A stretch of DNA of 64,000 bases from JAHEKB01 sp049115575 (lineage in GTDB: Bacteria; Bacteroidota; Bacteroidia; NS11-12g; UBA9320), in NCBI GenBank assembly GCA_049115575.1, contig JAGDZU010000001.1, positions 1,054,001 through 1,118,000 of the forward strand. Reading direction: 5' to 3'. Shown in pieces: positions 17,255 to 25,374 of the stretch. Both the position numbers and the translations under genes were made by a program. The notes beneath the pieces are model-generated. The model was not told the DNA's origin. It made no database searches and was given only the letters and a program-made list of their open reading frames with translations. The first letter of the stretch is position 1; each line of letters opens with the position of its first letter.

Positions 17255-18312
17255 TTACTTTCCTCCTAAAACGACTTTTGGGAGGAGCATTTATTCTCTT
17301 TAGCGTAATAACAGTAGTTTTCTTTCTATTCAGTTTGTCTTTTCCCAATCCAGAAAAAATGGCCGTTGGGCAAAGAACAGATCTAGCCACCCAAGAAGCC
17401 ATAAAAAAAGAATTTGGATTAGACCAGCCGAGATTTGTTCAATACAGATTGTTTGTGGCGGATATTAGTCCAATTGCCATACACACCGGCGTTTATTCAG
17501 ATCTAAAAGACAAATACCGAGTATTGATTGCTGTAAAAGGGGCAAATCGCTCTCTTCTAATTAAACGCCCATTTTTAAGGAAATCCTTTCAAAGTAGAGA
17601 ACAGACAGAAACTATCATATCTCAAGCGTTCAAAGGCACCTTTGTTTTAGCTTTAGTTGCTATCGTCTTTGCTGCCTTAATTGGAATAAGTTTAGGCGTT
17701 ATTTCTGGCCTTAAAGCCAATAGTTGGCTAGACCAAGCGATTTTATTTATAAGTACCATAGGAATCTCTGTACCTTCCTTTTTCTCTGCCATCATATTGG
17801 CATGGCTATTTGGTTTTGTGTGGCACGACTATACAGGATTGAGCATGACGGGAAGCTGGATGGATCTCGACCCCTTTAATGGTGTGTTCTACCCATGGAA
17901 AAATCTCATTCTACCTGCAATTGCCTTGGGCGTTCGCCCATTGAGCATTTTTATACTGCTCACGAGAAGTTCAATGCTAGATACCCTTAATAAGGATTAT
18001 ATAAAAACAGCCATTTCCAAAGGTTTAAGTCCATTTAGAATTCTGAGGGTTCACGCATTACCAAATGCACTGAATCCAGTAATTACTGCAATTTCTGGTT
18101 GGTTTGCATCTTTACTTGCTGGGGCATTCTTCGTGGAATACATATTTAACTGGAGAGGTCTGGGAAAAGTAACTATAGAAGCATTGGAAATGAGTGATCT
18201 CCCGGTTGTAATGGGTTCTATACTTTTCATTGCCAGCATCTTTATATTACTCAATATCATAGTAGATATCATTTACGTAAAATTAGACCCTAGGGTTAAA
18301 CTAAGCTCATGA
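17251..18312 (+). CDS. OppB/DppB-type ABC transporter permease, without other transporter subunits nearby
   Basis: The 353-residue protein has the N-terminal motif of peptide-transporter permeases (FLLKRLLGGAFILFSVITVVFF), a long periplasmic segment and a standard binding-protein-dependent permease domain. The EAA-like loop is present: YIKTAISKGLSPFRILRVHALPNA (the conserved A---G--------P). Normally such a permease pairs with OppC, OppD/F and a binding protein; none are encoded within this window. It overlaps the DoxX-like gene and aroK by four bases on each side, so it is firmly in this operon. Confidence 0.88.
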   Translation: MITFLLKRLLGGAFILFSVITVVFFLFSLSFPNPEKMAVGQRTDLATQEAIKKEFGLDQPRFVQYRLFVADISPIAIHTGVYSDLKDKYRVLIAVKGANRSLLIKRPFLRKSFQSREQTETIISQAFKGTFVLALVAIVFAALIGISLGVISGLKANSWLDQAILFISTIGISVPSFFSAIILAWLFGFVWHDYTGLSMTGSWMDLDPFNGVFYPWKNLILPAIALGVRPLSIFILLTRSSMLDTLNKDYIKTAISKGLSPFRILRVHALPNALNPVITAISGWFASLLAGAFFVEYIFNWRGLGKVTIEALEMSDLPVVMGSILFIASIFILLNIIVDIIYVKLDPRVKLSS

Positions 18313-18842
18313 TTATATTTATCACAGGTTTTATGATGAGTGGTAAAAGTCAGATTGGCTCAGAATTAGCTGGTGAATTAAATATTCCATTTATCGACCT
18401 TGATGAGGCCCTAGTTCAGAAAAAAGAGATATCCATTAAGGAAGTAATACTGAATCAAGGAGAATCTGAATTTCGAAGACTTGAATTTGAGGTCCTTAAA
18501 GATCTAGTGAAAAACGCAGAAAACGATCTATTGATTGCCCTAGGAGGAGGTACCATGTGCAGCAAACATGTTTCACAATTTGTTCTAGAGAACGGTGTGG
18601 TTGTTTACCTCAACAGACCTGAGTCATATTTCACGGATAAAGTAGATGATTTAATAAGGACCAGACCCCTTTTCTATGATCTTGAAAGGGAAAAAGCGGT
18701 ATCCAAGATTCAGGAGCTTATGAAGCAAAGAAGGCCATTTTATGAAAAATCACAGCTGCAAACCCTTGTAAACAGTGGGTTTTCGCCCAAAAAACTGGCC
18801 AATTCGCTGAAATTATTAACAAATAGGCCACAATCCTTGTAA
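18309..18842 (+). CDS. aroK: Shikimate kinase
   Basis: Phosphorylates shikimate in aromatic amino-acid synthesis. The 177-residue P-loop enzyme shows Walker A (GFMMSGKSQIG), the shikimate-binding Asp in IDLDE, Arg pair in ESEFRRLE, the GGGT motif (ALGGGTMC) and the lid arginine region (RTRPLF). The start ATGA overlaps the permease stop. Last gene of the four-gene overlapping set; HU follows after a 57-base gap. Confidence 0.93.
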   Translation: MIIFITGFMMSGKSQIGSELAGELNIPFIDLDEALVQKKEISIKEVILNQGESEFRRLEFEVLKDLVKNAENDLLIALGGGTMCSKHVSQFVLENGVVVYLNRPESYFTDKVDDLIRTRPLFYDLEREKAVSKIQELMKQRRPFYEKSQLQTLVNSGFSPKKLANSLKLLTNRPQSL

Positions 18843-18899
18843 TAATGCGGCATTGAGCCTTAAACTTGGATATATAATTACTTATTTAAAAAGAATAAA

Positions 18900-19172
18900 A
18901 TGAACAAATCAGATTTAATTTCACAGATGGCTGGCGATGCTGGTATCACTAAAGCACAAGCGCAATCAGCGTTAAATTCTTTCTTGGATTCTACTTCAGG
19001 AGCCTTAAAAAAAGGAGACAAATTGATTCTTGTTGGATTCGGAACTTTCTCAGTTTCTCAAAGAGCTGCTAGAACTGGTAGAAACCCTAGAACAGGTGCA
19101 GAAATCAAGATTCCTGCGAAAAAAGTTGTCAAATTCAAAGCTGGATCTGAGTTAGCTAAAAAAGTGAGCTAA
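18900..19172 (+). CDS. hup: HU-family DNA-binding protein
   Basis: Ninety residues, the standard HU length. It has MNKSDLISQMAGDAGITKAQA at the N-terminus, the central LVGFGTFSVSQRAARTGRNPRTGAEI with the DNA-intercalating RNPxTG arm, and the C-terminal FKAGSELAKKV. It acts as a nucleoid-associated dimer. It has its own downstream intrinsic terminator. Confidence 0.96.
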   Translation: MNKSDLISQMAGDAGITKAQAQSALNSFLDSTSGALKKGDKLILVGFGTFSVSQRAARTGRNPRTGAEIKIPAKKVVKFKAGSELAKKVS

Positions 19173-19193
19173 TTCGCCCCAAAAAATCAAAAG

Positions 19194-19224
19194 AAAGTCT
19201 TGCCAAGTGGTAAGACTTTTTTTT
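19194..19224 (+). terminator. Intrinsic terminator of the HU gene
   Basis: Stem AAAGTCTTGCC / GGTAAGACTTT (one G-T pair) with an AAGT loop, followed by an eight-base T run ending at 19224. The next gene's only upstream TTG start candidate sits at the end of this T run. Confidence 0.9.
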
Positions 19225-20413
19225 GCAATTTTGCCTTATCAAAGAATCATTTCTTCAACACCTCGCTCAGACTTCACCTGAGCCTCCGATGTACGAATTC
19301 GTAAAGGCAAAAGGAGTTTACTTAATTGACAAAGAAGGCAACAAATACATAGACCTTATTTCAGGTATAGCAGTTAACAATATAGGCCATAGAAATAAAG
19401 CGGTTCGCAAAGCAGTTAAAAAACAGCTCAAAGCGTACTTACATCAAATGGTCTATGGAGAATACATTCAAGCTCCTCAAATTAAGCTAGCCAAGAGCTT
19501 GGTTGAAATTCTGCCAGATAATCTGCAATCGGTGTATTTATTAAATAGTGGTAGCGAGGCTATAGAGGGTGCTCTCAAATTAGTGAAGAAAGCTACTGGG
19601 AGGCATAAAATTGTAGCTTTTAGAAATGCTTATCACGGAAGCACTTCTGGTGCTTTGAGTCTCATGGACAATGAATATTATTCTGGGTCATTTAAGCCAT
19701 TACTACCTCAGATTCAATTTGCTGAATTCAACAATATAGACAGTTTAGATGTCATAGATAAAGATACTGCTGGGGTTTTTATTGAACCCATACAAGGAGA
19801 AAGCGGATATAAAGTGGCAGATGAGGCATTCTTAAAAGCGTTGAGGAAAAAATGTAATGAGACCTCCAGCCTGTTGGTTTTTGATGAAATCCAAAGTGGT
19901 ATGGGTAGAACAGGAACTATGTTTGCCTTTGAACAATTAGGTGTAATTCCAGATGTGCTTTGCTTAGCAAAAGGATTAGGTGGAGGAATGCCTATTTCTT
20001 GTTTTATTAGTTCAAAAGAGCATATGGATACGCTCAAGAACAATCCAATACTTGGGCATATTACCACATTTGGAGGGCATCCAGTATCAGCTGCCGCCGC
20101 TCACGCTACAGTGCAATTCATAATGGAAGAACAAGTCTGTCAATCCATTTCAAATAAGGAAAATCTTTTTAGGAAATTACTTGAGCATTCAAAAATTAAG
20201 ACCATCTCTGGCAAGGGTCTTATGTTGGCAGTTCATCTATCTAGCTTTGAAGAAGTTGACAAAGTGATTAATTACTGCTATGAGCATGGTCTAATTATAG
20301 ATTGGTTTCTATATGCAAACACGGCACTTAGAATCTCACCACCTCTGATTATCACAGATGTTCAAATCACAGAAGTGTGCACCACTATCATGGAGGCATT
20401 AAATCAATTATAG
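19223..20413 (+). CDS. Class III PLP-dependent aminotransferase
   Basis: A 396-residue fold-type I enzyme of the ornithine/acetylornithine aminotransferase class. The PLP lysine is Lys250 in LCLAKGLGGGMP; also visible are LLNSGSEAIEGALK, AYHGSTSGALS, FIEPIQGESG and the aspartate of VFDEIQSGMGRTG. The exact substrate cannot be assigned. The start is uncertain: family members contain the FLQHLAQTSP segment, which lies upstream of the first ATG (19289), so a start upstream is needed, yet only TTG at 19223 is available and it overlaps the HU terminator T run. A rare start codon is possible. Confidence 0.85.
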   Translation: MQFCLIKESFLQHLAQTSPEPPMYEFVKAKGVYLIDKEGNKYIDLISGIAVNNIGHRNKAVRKAVKKQLKAYLHQMVYGEYIQAPQIKLAKSLVEILPDNLQSVYLLNSGSEAIEGALKLVKKATGRHKIVAFRNAYHGSTSGALSLMDNEYYSGSFKPLLPQIQFAEFNNIDSLDVIDKDTAGVFIEPIQGESGYKVADEAFLKALRKKCNETSSLLVFDEIQSGMGRTGTMFAFEQLGVIPDVLCLAKGLGGGMPISCFISSKEHMDTLKNNPILGHITTFGGHPVSAAAAHATVQFIMEEQVCQSISNKENLFRKLLEHSKIKTISGKGLMLAVHLSSFEEVDKVINYCYEHGLIIDWFLYANTALRISPPLIITDVQITEVCTTIMEALNQL

Positions 20414-20442
20414 TACAAGAAGGTAATTTAAGAGGTCACAGA

Positions 20443-20613
20443 TTAACGATTCATCTTTCTGGGAAACAATCCCTCCTGACGTTTCTTTTTCTTTTTAGCA
20501 GGCTTATATCCTTCCATAGTATCATCATAGGCTGGGCAATGTTTCGCCTTACATGAGACTCCGCCAAAAGCAATGGTCGAACACAAAAAACCGTATAGTA
20601 GTAATTTTTTCAT
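20443..20613 (-). CDS. Small basic-tailed lipoprotein
   Basis: A 56-residue product from the ATG at 20613 (MKKLLLYGFLCSTIAFGG). The lipobox GVSC predicts lipidation, leaving a mature peptide of about 35 residues: KAKHCPAYDD, a linker, then a lysine-rich run and the ending EGLFPRKMNR. Tiny lipoproteins with a CPAY element and Lys/Arg tail recur in this phylum, but the function is unknown. The longer frame to 20652 adds residues without a sensible signal sequence. Confidence 0.65.
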   Translation of the reverse strand: MKKLLLYGFLCSTIAFGGVSCKAKHCPAYDDTMEGYKPAKKKKKRQEGLFPRKMNR

Positions 20614-20697
20614 CTGTACAAAAATACAAAAGCCGTCAATACTGAGTACCAACGGCCTTGAATGATCAATTATTGCTCAATTAATCTAATTCATTTT

Positions 20698-21330
20698 TTA
20701 TTCAGCCTGTGCTGCGTGTAAAGCAACAGTGAATTGAATTTCATCTTTAATTAATTCGTCTCCCAAATCTTCAAAGAAAGATCCACTACCAAATCTCACA
20801 TCAAATTCTGATCTGTCAATAGTGAATTGAGATGTGGCATGCATTTGATTATCTGTAAACTCAATTGAATAAGGAATTGTAATTGACTTAGTTATTCCTT
20901 TTATACTGAGGTTTCCTCTGAGACTATCTGGCTGAACTGAACTAATAGCGAAACTTGCTGTAGGATGCGTTCCTACATCAAAGAAATCTGGACTTTTCAG
21001 ATGGCCAATTAACTTGGTCACTTTTTCTTCTGGCATTTGACTTTCTATTTCTGTAATGGAATTCATGTCAATTTCAAAACTGCCAGCAGTAATCTCATTA
21101 TTCTGTACTGCAAATGATCCACTTGAGACCATTACTGTTCCTTTATGTGCCCATCCTGTAATCTTCTCACCGAACCACTCTACATTGCTTTCGCTAGTTT
21201 GTACTTGGTAAGTTGTGCTAGATTCTGAACTTGTTGCAACTTCTTCAGCTTCTGAAGTATTGCTAGTAGTGCTTTGACCACAGGCCATAAGACCTATTAG
21301 TGCCGCTGCTAATACAAATGTTTTAATCAT
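20698..21330 (-). CDS. YceI-family lipoprotein
   Basis: A 210-residue lipoprotein (lipobox GLMAC) followed by a Ser/Thr/Glu-rich linker and a YceI lipocalin-like barrel. The barrel markers are SNVEWFGEKITGWAHKGTV, HLKSPDFFDVGTHPTASF and FTIDRSEFDVRFGSG. YceI proteins bind isoprenoid or quinone-like lipids in the periplasm. Divergent from the haem-type TonB receptor, with an 11-bp inverted repeat between them. Confidence 0.9.
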   Translation of the reverse strand: MIKTFVLAAALIGLMACGQSTTSNTSEAEEVATSSESSTTYQVQTSESNVEWFGEKITGWAHKGTVMVSSGSFAVQNNEITAGSFEIDMNSITEIESQMPEEKVTKLIGHLKSPDFFDVGTHPTASFAISSVQPDSLRGNLSIKGITKSITIPYSIEFTDNQMHATSQFTIDRSEFDVRFGSGSFFEDLGDELIKDEIQFTVALHAAQAE

Positions 21331-21349
21331 TTTGATACTCTTGGTTTGT

Positions 21350-21375
21350 AAATTAGATGTATAAACATCTAATTT
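21350..21375. promoter_or_regulatory. Perfect 11-bp inverted repeat between yceI and the TonB receptor
   Basis: AAATTAGATGT / ACATCTAATTT separated by ATAA, at 21350-21360 and 21365-21375. It is in the 105-base divergent region, 20 bases from the yceI ATG (21330), and is symmetrical enough to be an operator for a dimeric repressor. No regulator gene lies beside it. Confidence 0.5.
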
Positions 21376-21435
21376 TTAATTTGGTTTTAAGAATTGGGAA
21401 TATTTATTGCAGTAGTTGGTTTAATTTGCAGCCGA

Positions 21436-23838
21436 ATGCCAAAAGCACTTCTCTTCATAATTGGATTATTGTGTACATTACTTGCTGAATCTCAAACAGT
21501 TAAAGTAGTAGATCAAGACCTTTTTCCCATAAATGAAGTACAGATTGCGTCTAATGGAAATCTTTTAGGCTATACAGATTCTAATGGGGATGTATGGCTT
21601 CCACTAGATAGTCTAAAAGAACAATCTCTGGTTTTTATTCATCAATCTTATCATCCAAAGATCATGAGTCATTTCCAACTGACTCAGAATGAATATATAG
21701 TTGTGCTCTATTTAAAAACTGGAACGATTAGCCCAATTAGGGTAAGCTCTGGAAGAGTGAAGAGATTGAGAACGGATTTGGCAAGTACCACAGAGAGACT
21801 CAAGTCTAAAGATATCGTATTCTTTCAACCCCAATCGGCAGCAGACTTAATTGGTGCAGGAGAAAAGGTTTATATACAAAAAAGTCAAATGGGTGGAGGT
21901 AGTCCCATGATTCGAGGATTTGCCACGAATCGTATACTTCTAGTTGTTGACGATGTAAGAATGAATACCGCCATTTTCAGAAGTGGGAATGTTCACAATT
22001 CACTATCCATTGATCCATTTAATATTGAGGAAACCGAAGTGTTATTTGGGCCTTCAAGTCAATTCTATGGGAGTGATGCTATTGGAGGTGTCCTCAATTT
22101 CAAAACAAGAAGCATTGAATTGTCTAGCACAGATACTCATCTCTTTGTTGGAAATGCAAGCACTAGATTGTCTACGGTAAACAGAGAGAAAACTATACAT
22201 GTAGATTTCATGGCCAGCTCAAAAAGCTTTGGTTCCTACACTGGTGTCTCTATATATCAATTTGGTAATCTCCAGATGGGAAGCAATGGGCCGGATTTTT
22301 ATCTCAGACCAGACATTGCTATTACAGAAAATAGCAAAGACAGCATAGCTCTAAATCCAGACCCAGAAACGCAATATTTCACAAGATATAGTCAAGTTAA
22401 CCTAATACAGAAGTTTTACTGGAAGATAGAGGACGAGTTAAGGCTAGATTTGAGTTCGCAGTTCTCCAATATTCCAAGTAATCCAAGATATGACAGACTT
22501 ATAGTAAGAGGAGAAAACGACTCCTTAACTTATGCAAGATGGGAATACGGTCCTCAAATCTGGTTAATGAACAGGGCTCAATTACTCAATAACAATAAGA
22601 CCAAGGCCTATAATCAATTCAAACTGACCATGGCTCATCAGCTGTTTAAAGAAAGCCGTATTGACAGAAAATTGCTATCAGAATGGACAAACACTCGTGA
22701 AGAAACTGTAAATGCTTTTAGTGTTAATGCTGATTTCAGTAAGATTTTTAAGAATAAAATCAAACTTAACTACGGCTTTGAATATTTGCTAAATGTTGTC
22801 AACTCAGAGGGCGAAAGAGAAAATGTGAATGATGGTGGTATGGATTACCTTAGAGCAATCCCCTCCAGATATCCCAATGATTCCAAATGGCAAAGTTCTG
22901 GTATCTATTTAAATTTCTTTAAGAAGATAAACCGATGGTACATCATTGAATCTGGTGTGAGGTACAATTGGTTTACCATAAATGGTGAATTAGACACTTC
23001 ATTTTATCCTTTTCCTTTCACTTCCATTAATAGCAACAGCAATGCTTTAACCGCTTCAATGGCTCAGCTTTTCTTCATAGGATCGAACAAAATTGGTTTG
23101 ATTACTTCAACGGCCTATAGAGCTCCAAATATTGATGATGTTGCCAAGATTTTTGACAGCAGTCCAGGAATAGTTATCATTCCAAACCCATCTCTAAAGC
23201 CTGAATATGCTTATAATGCTGAGATTACATATGAGAGTCCAATAAATCGAGAATTGAGGTTACAAGTATCTATTTATTACACCTATCTCAACAATGCCAT
23301 CGGGAGAACAGTCTCCAACTTTAATGGAAATGACAGTATCATTTATGATGGCGTATTAAGCCAGGTTCAGCAATTGAACAATTTAAATTATGCTTCTGTT
23401 TACGGATCTCAGGCAAGTCTTCAATGGCAGATAGATAGCTCTTGGAAGCTAAAAACCTCATACAACATTATGAATAGTAGTTCCTCTACTGGTGAACCCA
23501 TTAGGCACATCAGCCCTAATTTTGGTGCGACCCACTTGATATTCAGCAAAAATGCCATTACCGTAGATGCCTATGTGAACTATCAATCTAAATTTACTTC
23601 AGATAGATTTAGTAACTCTGAGCTATCAGATGCTTATCTATATCTCAAAGATGAACAGGGTCAGCCCTATACCCCTTCATTTGCCGTTTTTAACATAAAG
23701 GCTCAATACGAAATCAACAAGCGCTGGATTCTAAATCTAGGTTTGGAAAACATTTTGGACAAACGTTATAGGGTCTACGCATCTGGAATTACAGCTCCTG
23801 GTAGAAATCTAAGCCTAGCGGCAAAAGTGAATTTCTAA
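21436..23838 (+). CDS. TonB-dependent receptor, haemin/haemoglobin-receptor type
   Basis: An outer-membrane receptor of 800 residues from the ATG at 21436 (MPKALLFIIGLLCTLL, signal peptide). A short carboxypeptidase-regulatory-like segment precedes the plug. The plug contains MGGGSPMIRGFATNRILLVVDDVRMNTA and EVLFGPSSQFYGSDAIGGVLN, the pattern of haem and related receptors. The barrel ends with the LENILDKRYRVYASGI motif and a terminal aromatic strand. Haem as ligand is inferred from the plug only; no haem-binding partner is nearby. A 14-codon longer frame from 21394 lacks support. Confidence 0.87.
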   Translation: MPKALLFIIGLLCTLLAESQTVKVVDQDLFPINEVQIASNGNLLGYTDSNGDVWLPLDSLKEQSLVFIHQSYHPKIMSHFQLTQNEYIVVLYLKTGTISPIRVSSGRVKRLRTDLASTTERLKSKDIVFFQPQSAADLIGAGEKVYIQKSQMGGGSPMIRGFATNRILLVVDDVRMNTAIFRSGNVHNSLSIDPFNIEETEVLFGPSSQFYGSDAIGGVLNFKTRSIELSSTDTHLFVGNASTRLSTVNREKTIHVDFMASSKSFGSYTGVSIYQFGNLQMGSNGPDFYLRPDIAITENSKDSIALNPDPETQYFTRYSQVNLIQKFYWKIEDELRLDLSSQFSNIPSNPRYDRLIVRGENDSLTYARWEYGPQIWLMNRAQLLNNNKTKAYNQFKLTMAHQLFKESRIDRKLLSEWTNTREETVNAFSVNADFSKIFKNKIKLNYGFEYLLNVVNSEGERENVNDGGMDYLRAIPSRYPNDSKWQSSGIYLNFFKKINRWYIIESGVRYNWFTINGELDTSFYPFPFTSINSNSNALTASMAQLFFIGSNKIGLITSTAYRAPNIDDVAKIFDSSPGIVIIPNPSLKPEYAYNAEITYESPINRELRLQVSIYYTYLNNAIGRTVSNFNGNDSIIYDGVLSQVQQLNNLNYASVYGSQASLQWQIDSSWKLKTSYNIMNSSSSTGEPIRHISPNFGATHLIFSKNAITVDAYVNYQSKFTSDRFSNSELSDAYLYLKDEQGQPYTPSFAVFNIKAQYEINKRWILNLGLENILDKRYRVYASGITAPGRNLSLAAKVNF

Positions 23839-23843
23839 TAAAA

Positions 23844-23863
23844 AAAGCGGCCGAAGCCGCTTT
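23844..23863. terminator. Bidirectional intrinsic terminator between convergent genes
   Basis: Perfect 8-bp stem AAAGCGGC / GCCGCTTT. On the minus strand the loop is UUCG and the stem is followed by seven T residues, so it is strong for floA; on the plus strand the tail is only TTT. Confidence 0.9.
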
Positions 23864-23869
23864 CATTAT

Positions 23870-24853
23870 TTATTTGTCGTCTTTGCGTTTTGTAGTTGGT
23901 GGTTTGGAAATACTATCTCTCATTTCGGTATCCGCCTGAATGTTTTTCATACGGTAGTAATCCATGATTCCCATATTTCCAGAGCGGAAGGCTTCGGCCA
24001 TAGCTTTTGGCACCTCAGCTTCAGCCAAAATTACTTGAGCTTTCGCTTCTTGAGCCCTAGCTTTCATTTCTTGTTCTTCTGCAACTGCCATTGCTCTTCT
24101 TTCTTCCGCTTTTGCGTTTGCAACTTTAAGATCCGCTTCAGCTTGATCTGTTTGTAATTCCGCCCCAATGTTCTTTCCAATATCAATATCTGCGATATCA
24201 ATAGATAAAATCTCAAAGGCAGTACCTGCATCAAGTCCCTTTGCCAATACTGTTTTTGAAATCATATCTGGATTTTCCAATACTGCTTTGTGGCTAAGTG
24301 CAGAACCAATAGTTGTTACTATACCTTCTCCAACTCTTGCAAGTATTGTTTCTTCACCAGCACCACCAACTAATTGGTGAATGTTGGCTCTCACTGTAAC
24401 ACGAGCTTTAGCAATAAGTTGAATACCATCTTTGGCAACCGCAGCTACCGGAGGTGTGTTTATGACTCTTGGATTTACAGATAATTGAACGGCATCGAAA
24501 ACATCTCTACCTGCCAAGTCAATAGCTGCCGCCATATTAAAGTCGAGTGGAATGTTTGCTTTGTCCGCAGAAATTAGTGCTTTAATAACAGTGTTCACAT
24601 TTCCACCAGCCATGAAATGGGTTTCCATCTCGTTGGCTGTGACTCCTAATCCCGCCTTTGTAGCATTTATCAGGGCATTTACAATAAGTGCAGGTGGAAC
24701 CTTTCTTATTCGCATTAACACTAATTGAAGAATCCCAACTCTCACACCAGACACTACTGCCGTGAACCAGAGATTTAGAGGAATGAAGTATAGGAATATT
24801 GTTACTAGAACAATGATTCCCACTATGCTGAGAACTAATATTAATGGTGACAT
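23870..24853 (-). CDS. floA: Flotillin-like protein FloA
   Basis: A 327-residue membrane-microdomain scaffold protein. An N-terminal hydrophobic hairpin (about residues 1-45) precedes an SPFH domain and an alanine/glutamate-rich coiled coil (AEADLKVANAKAEERRAMAVAEE onward). Length and the C-terminal FRSGNMGIMDYYRMKNIQADT match FloA/YqfA. It is encoded 1 base after NfeD, the standard partner. Confidence 0.95.
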   Translation of the reverse strand: MSPLILVLSIVGIIVLVTIFLYFIPLNLWFTAVVSGVRVGILQLVLMRIRKVPPALIVNALINATKAGLGVTANEMETHFMAGGNVNTVIKALISADKANIPLDFNMAAAIDLAGRDVFDAVQLSVNPRVINTPPVAAVAKDGIQLIAKARVTVRANIHQLVGGAGEETILARVGEGIVTTIGSALSHKAVLENPDMISKTVLAKGLDAGTAFEILSIDIADIDIGKNIGAELQTDQAEADLKVANAKAEERRAMAVAEEQEMKARAQEAKAQVILAEAEVPKAMAEAFRSGNMGIMDYYRMKNIQADTEMRDSISKPPTTKRKDDK

Positions 24854-24854
24854 A

Positions 24855-25322
24855 CTATGTTGTTTTAGGTTTGACTGTTATTTTATTATCGGAGATGCTC
24901 GTTACTATTACTATTACTGATGAATCTATAAACTCACCGTCTGTTTGTACTTCAAATTTTTGATGATTGAATAATGCATAACCACTTGGCCTTAGTGCAC
25001 TGATTGCTGTTCCTTCGGCACCAATCTCTAGGCTAATCTGGTCCATTTTATTCGCCTTCCCTGTAATCTGATCCTTGGAGGCTATTCTAGACCAAAACCC
25101 CGAACGCAAGGAAACCACAAAAAAAACGATGAGACAAGTAGCGACTGTAATTAAGGTAATAGTCCCTGCTTGATTGCCATATTCGGTATATATTACATAA
25201 ATACCTGCTGCCAGAAACCCCATTCCAATTAGCCCTACTACGAATCCAGGGGTTACTAATAGCTCCACTCCTATCAGAACAAATCCGACAACGAAAAGAG
25301 TAATTATTAGAGCTAAGGTCAT
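24855..25322 (-). CDS. NfeD-like membrane protein
   Basis: A 155-residue short-form NfeD protein: about four hydrophobic segments at the N-terminus (IITLFVVGFVLIGVELLVTPGFVVGLIG) and a C-terminal OB-fold domain (GAEGTAISALRPSGYALFNHQKFEVQTDGEFI). Short NfeD proteins are partners of flotillins, and the floA gene follows directly. No serine-protease domain is present. Confidence 0.9.
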   Translation of the reverse strand: MTLALIITLFVVGFVLIGVELLVTPGFVVGLIGMGFLAAGIYVIYTEYGNQAGTITLITVATCLIVFFVVSLRSGFWSRIASKDQITGKANKMDQISLEIGAEGTAISALRPSGYALFNHQKFEVQTDGEFIDSSVIVIVTSISDNKITVKPKTT

Positions 25323-25374
25323 GCCGCTAAATTATGAAATTATGTTGGACGACAAGCTACCTCTTTCAATTTCG

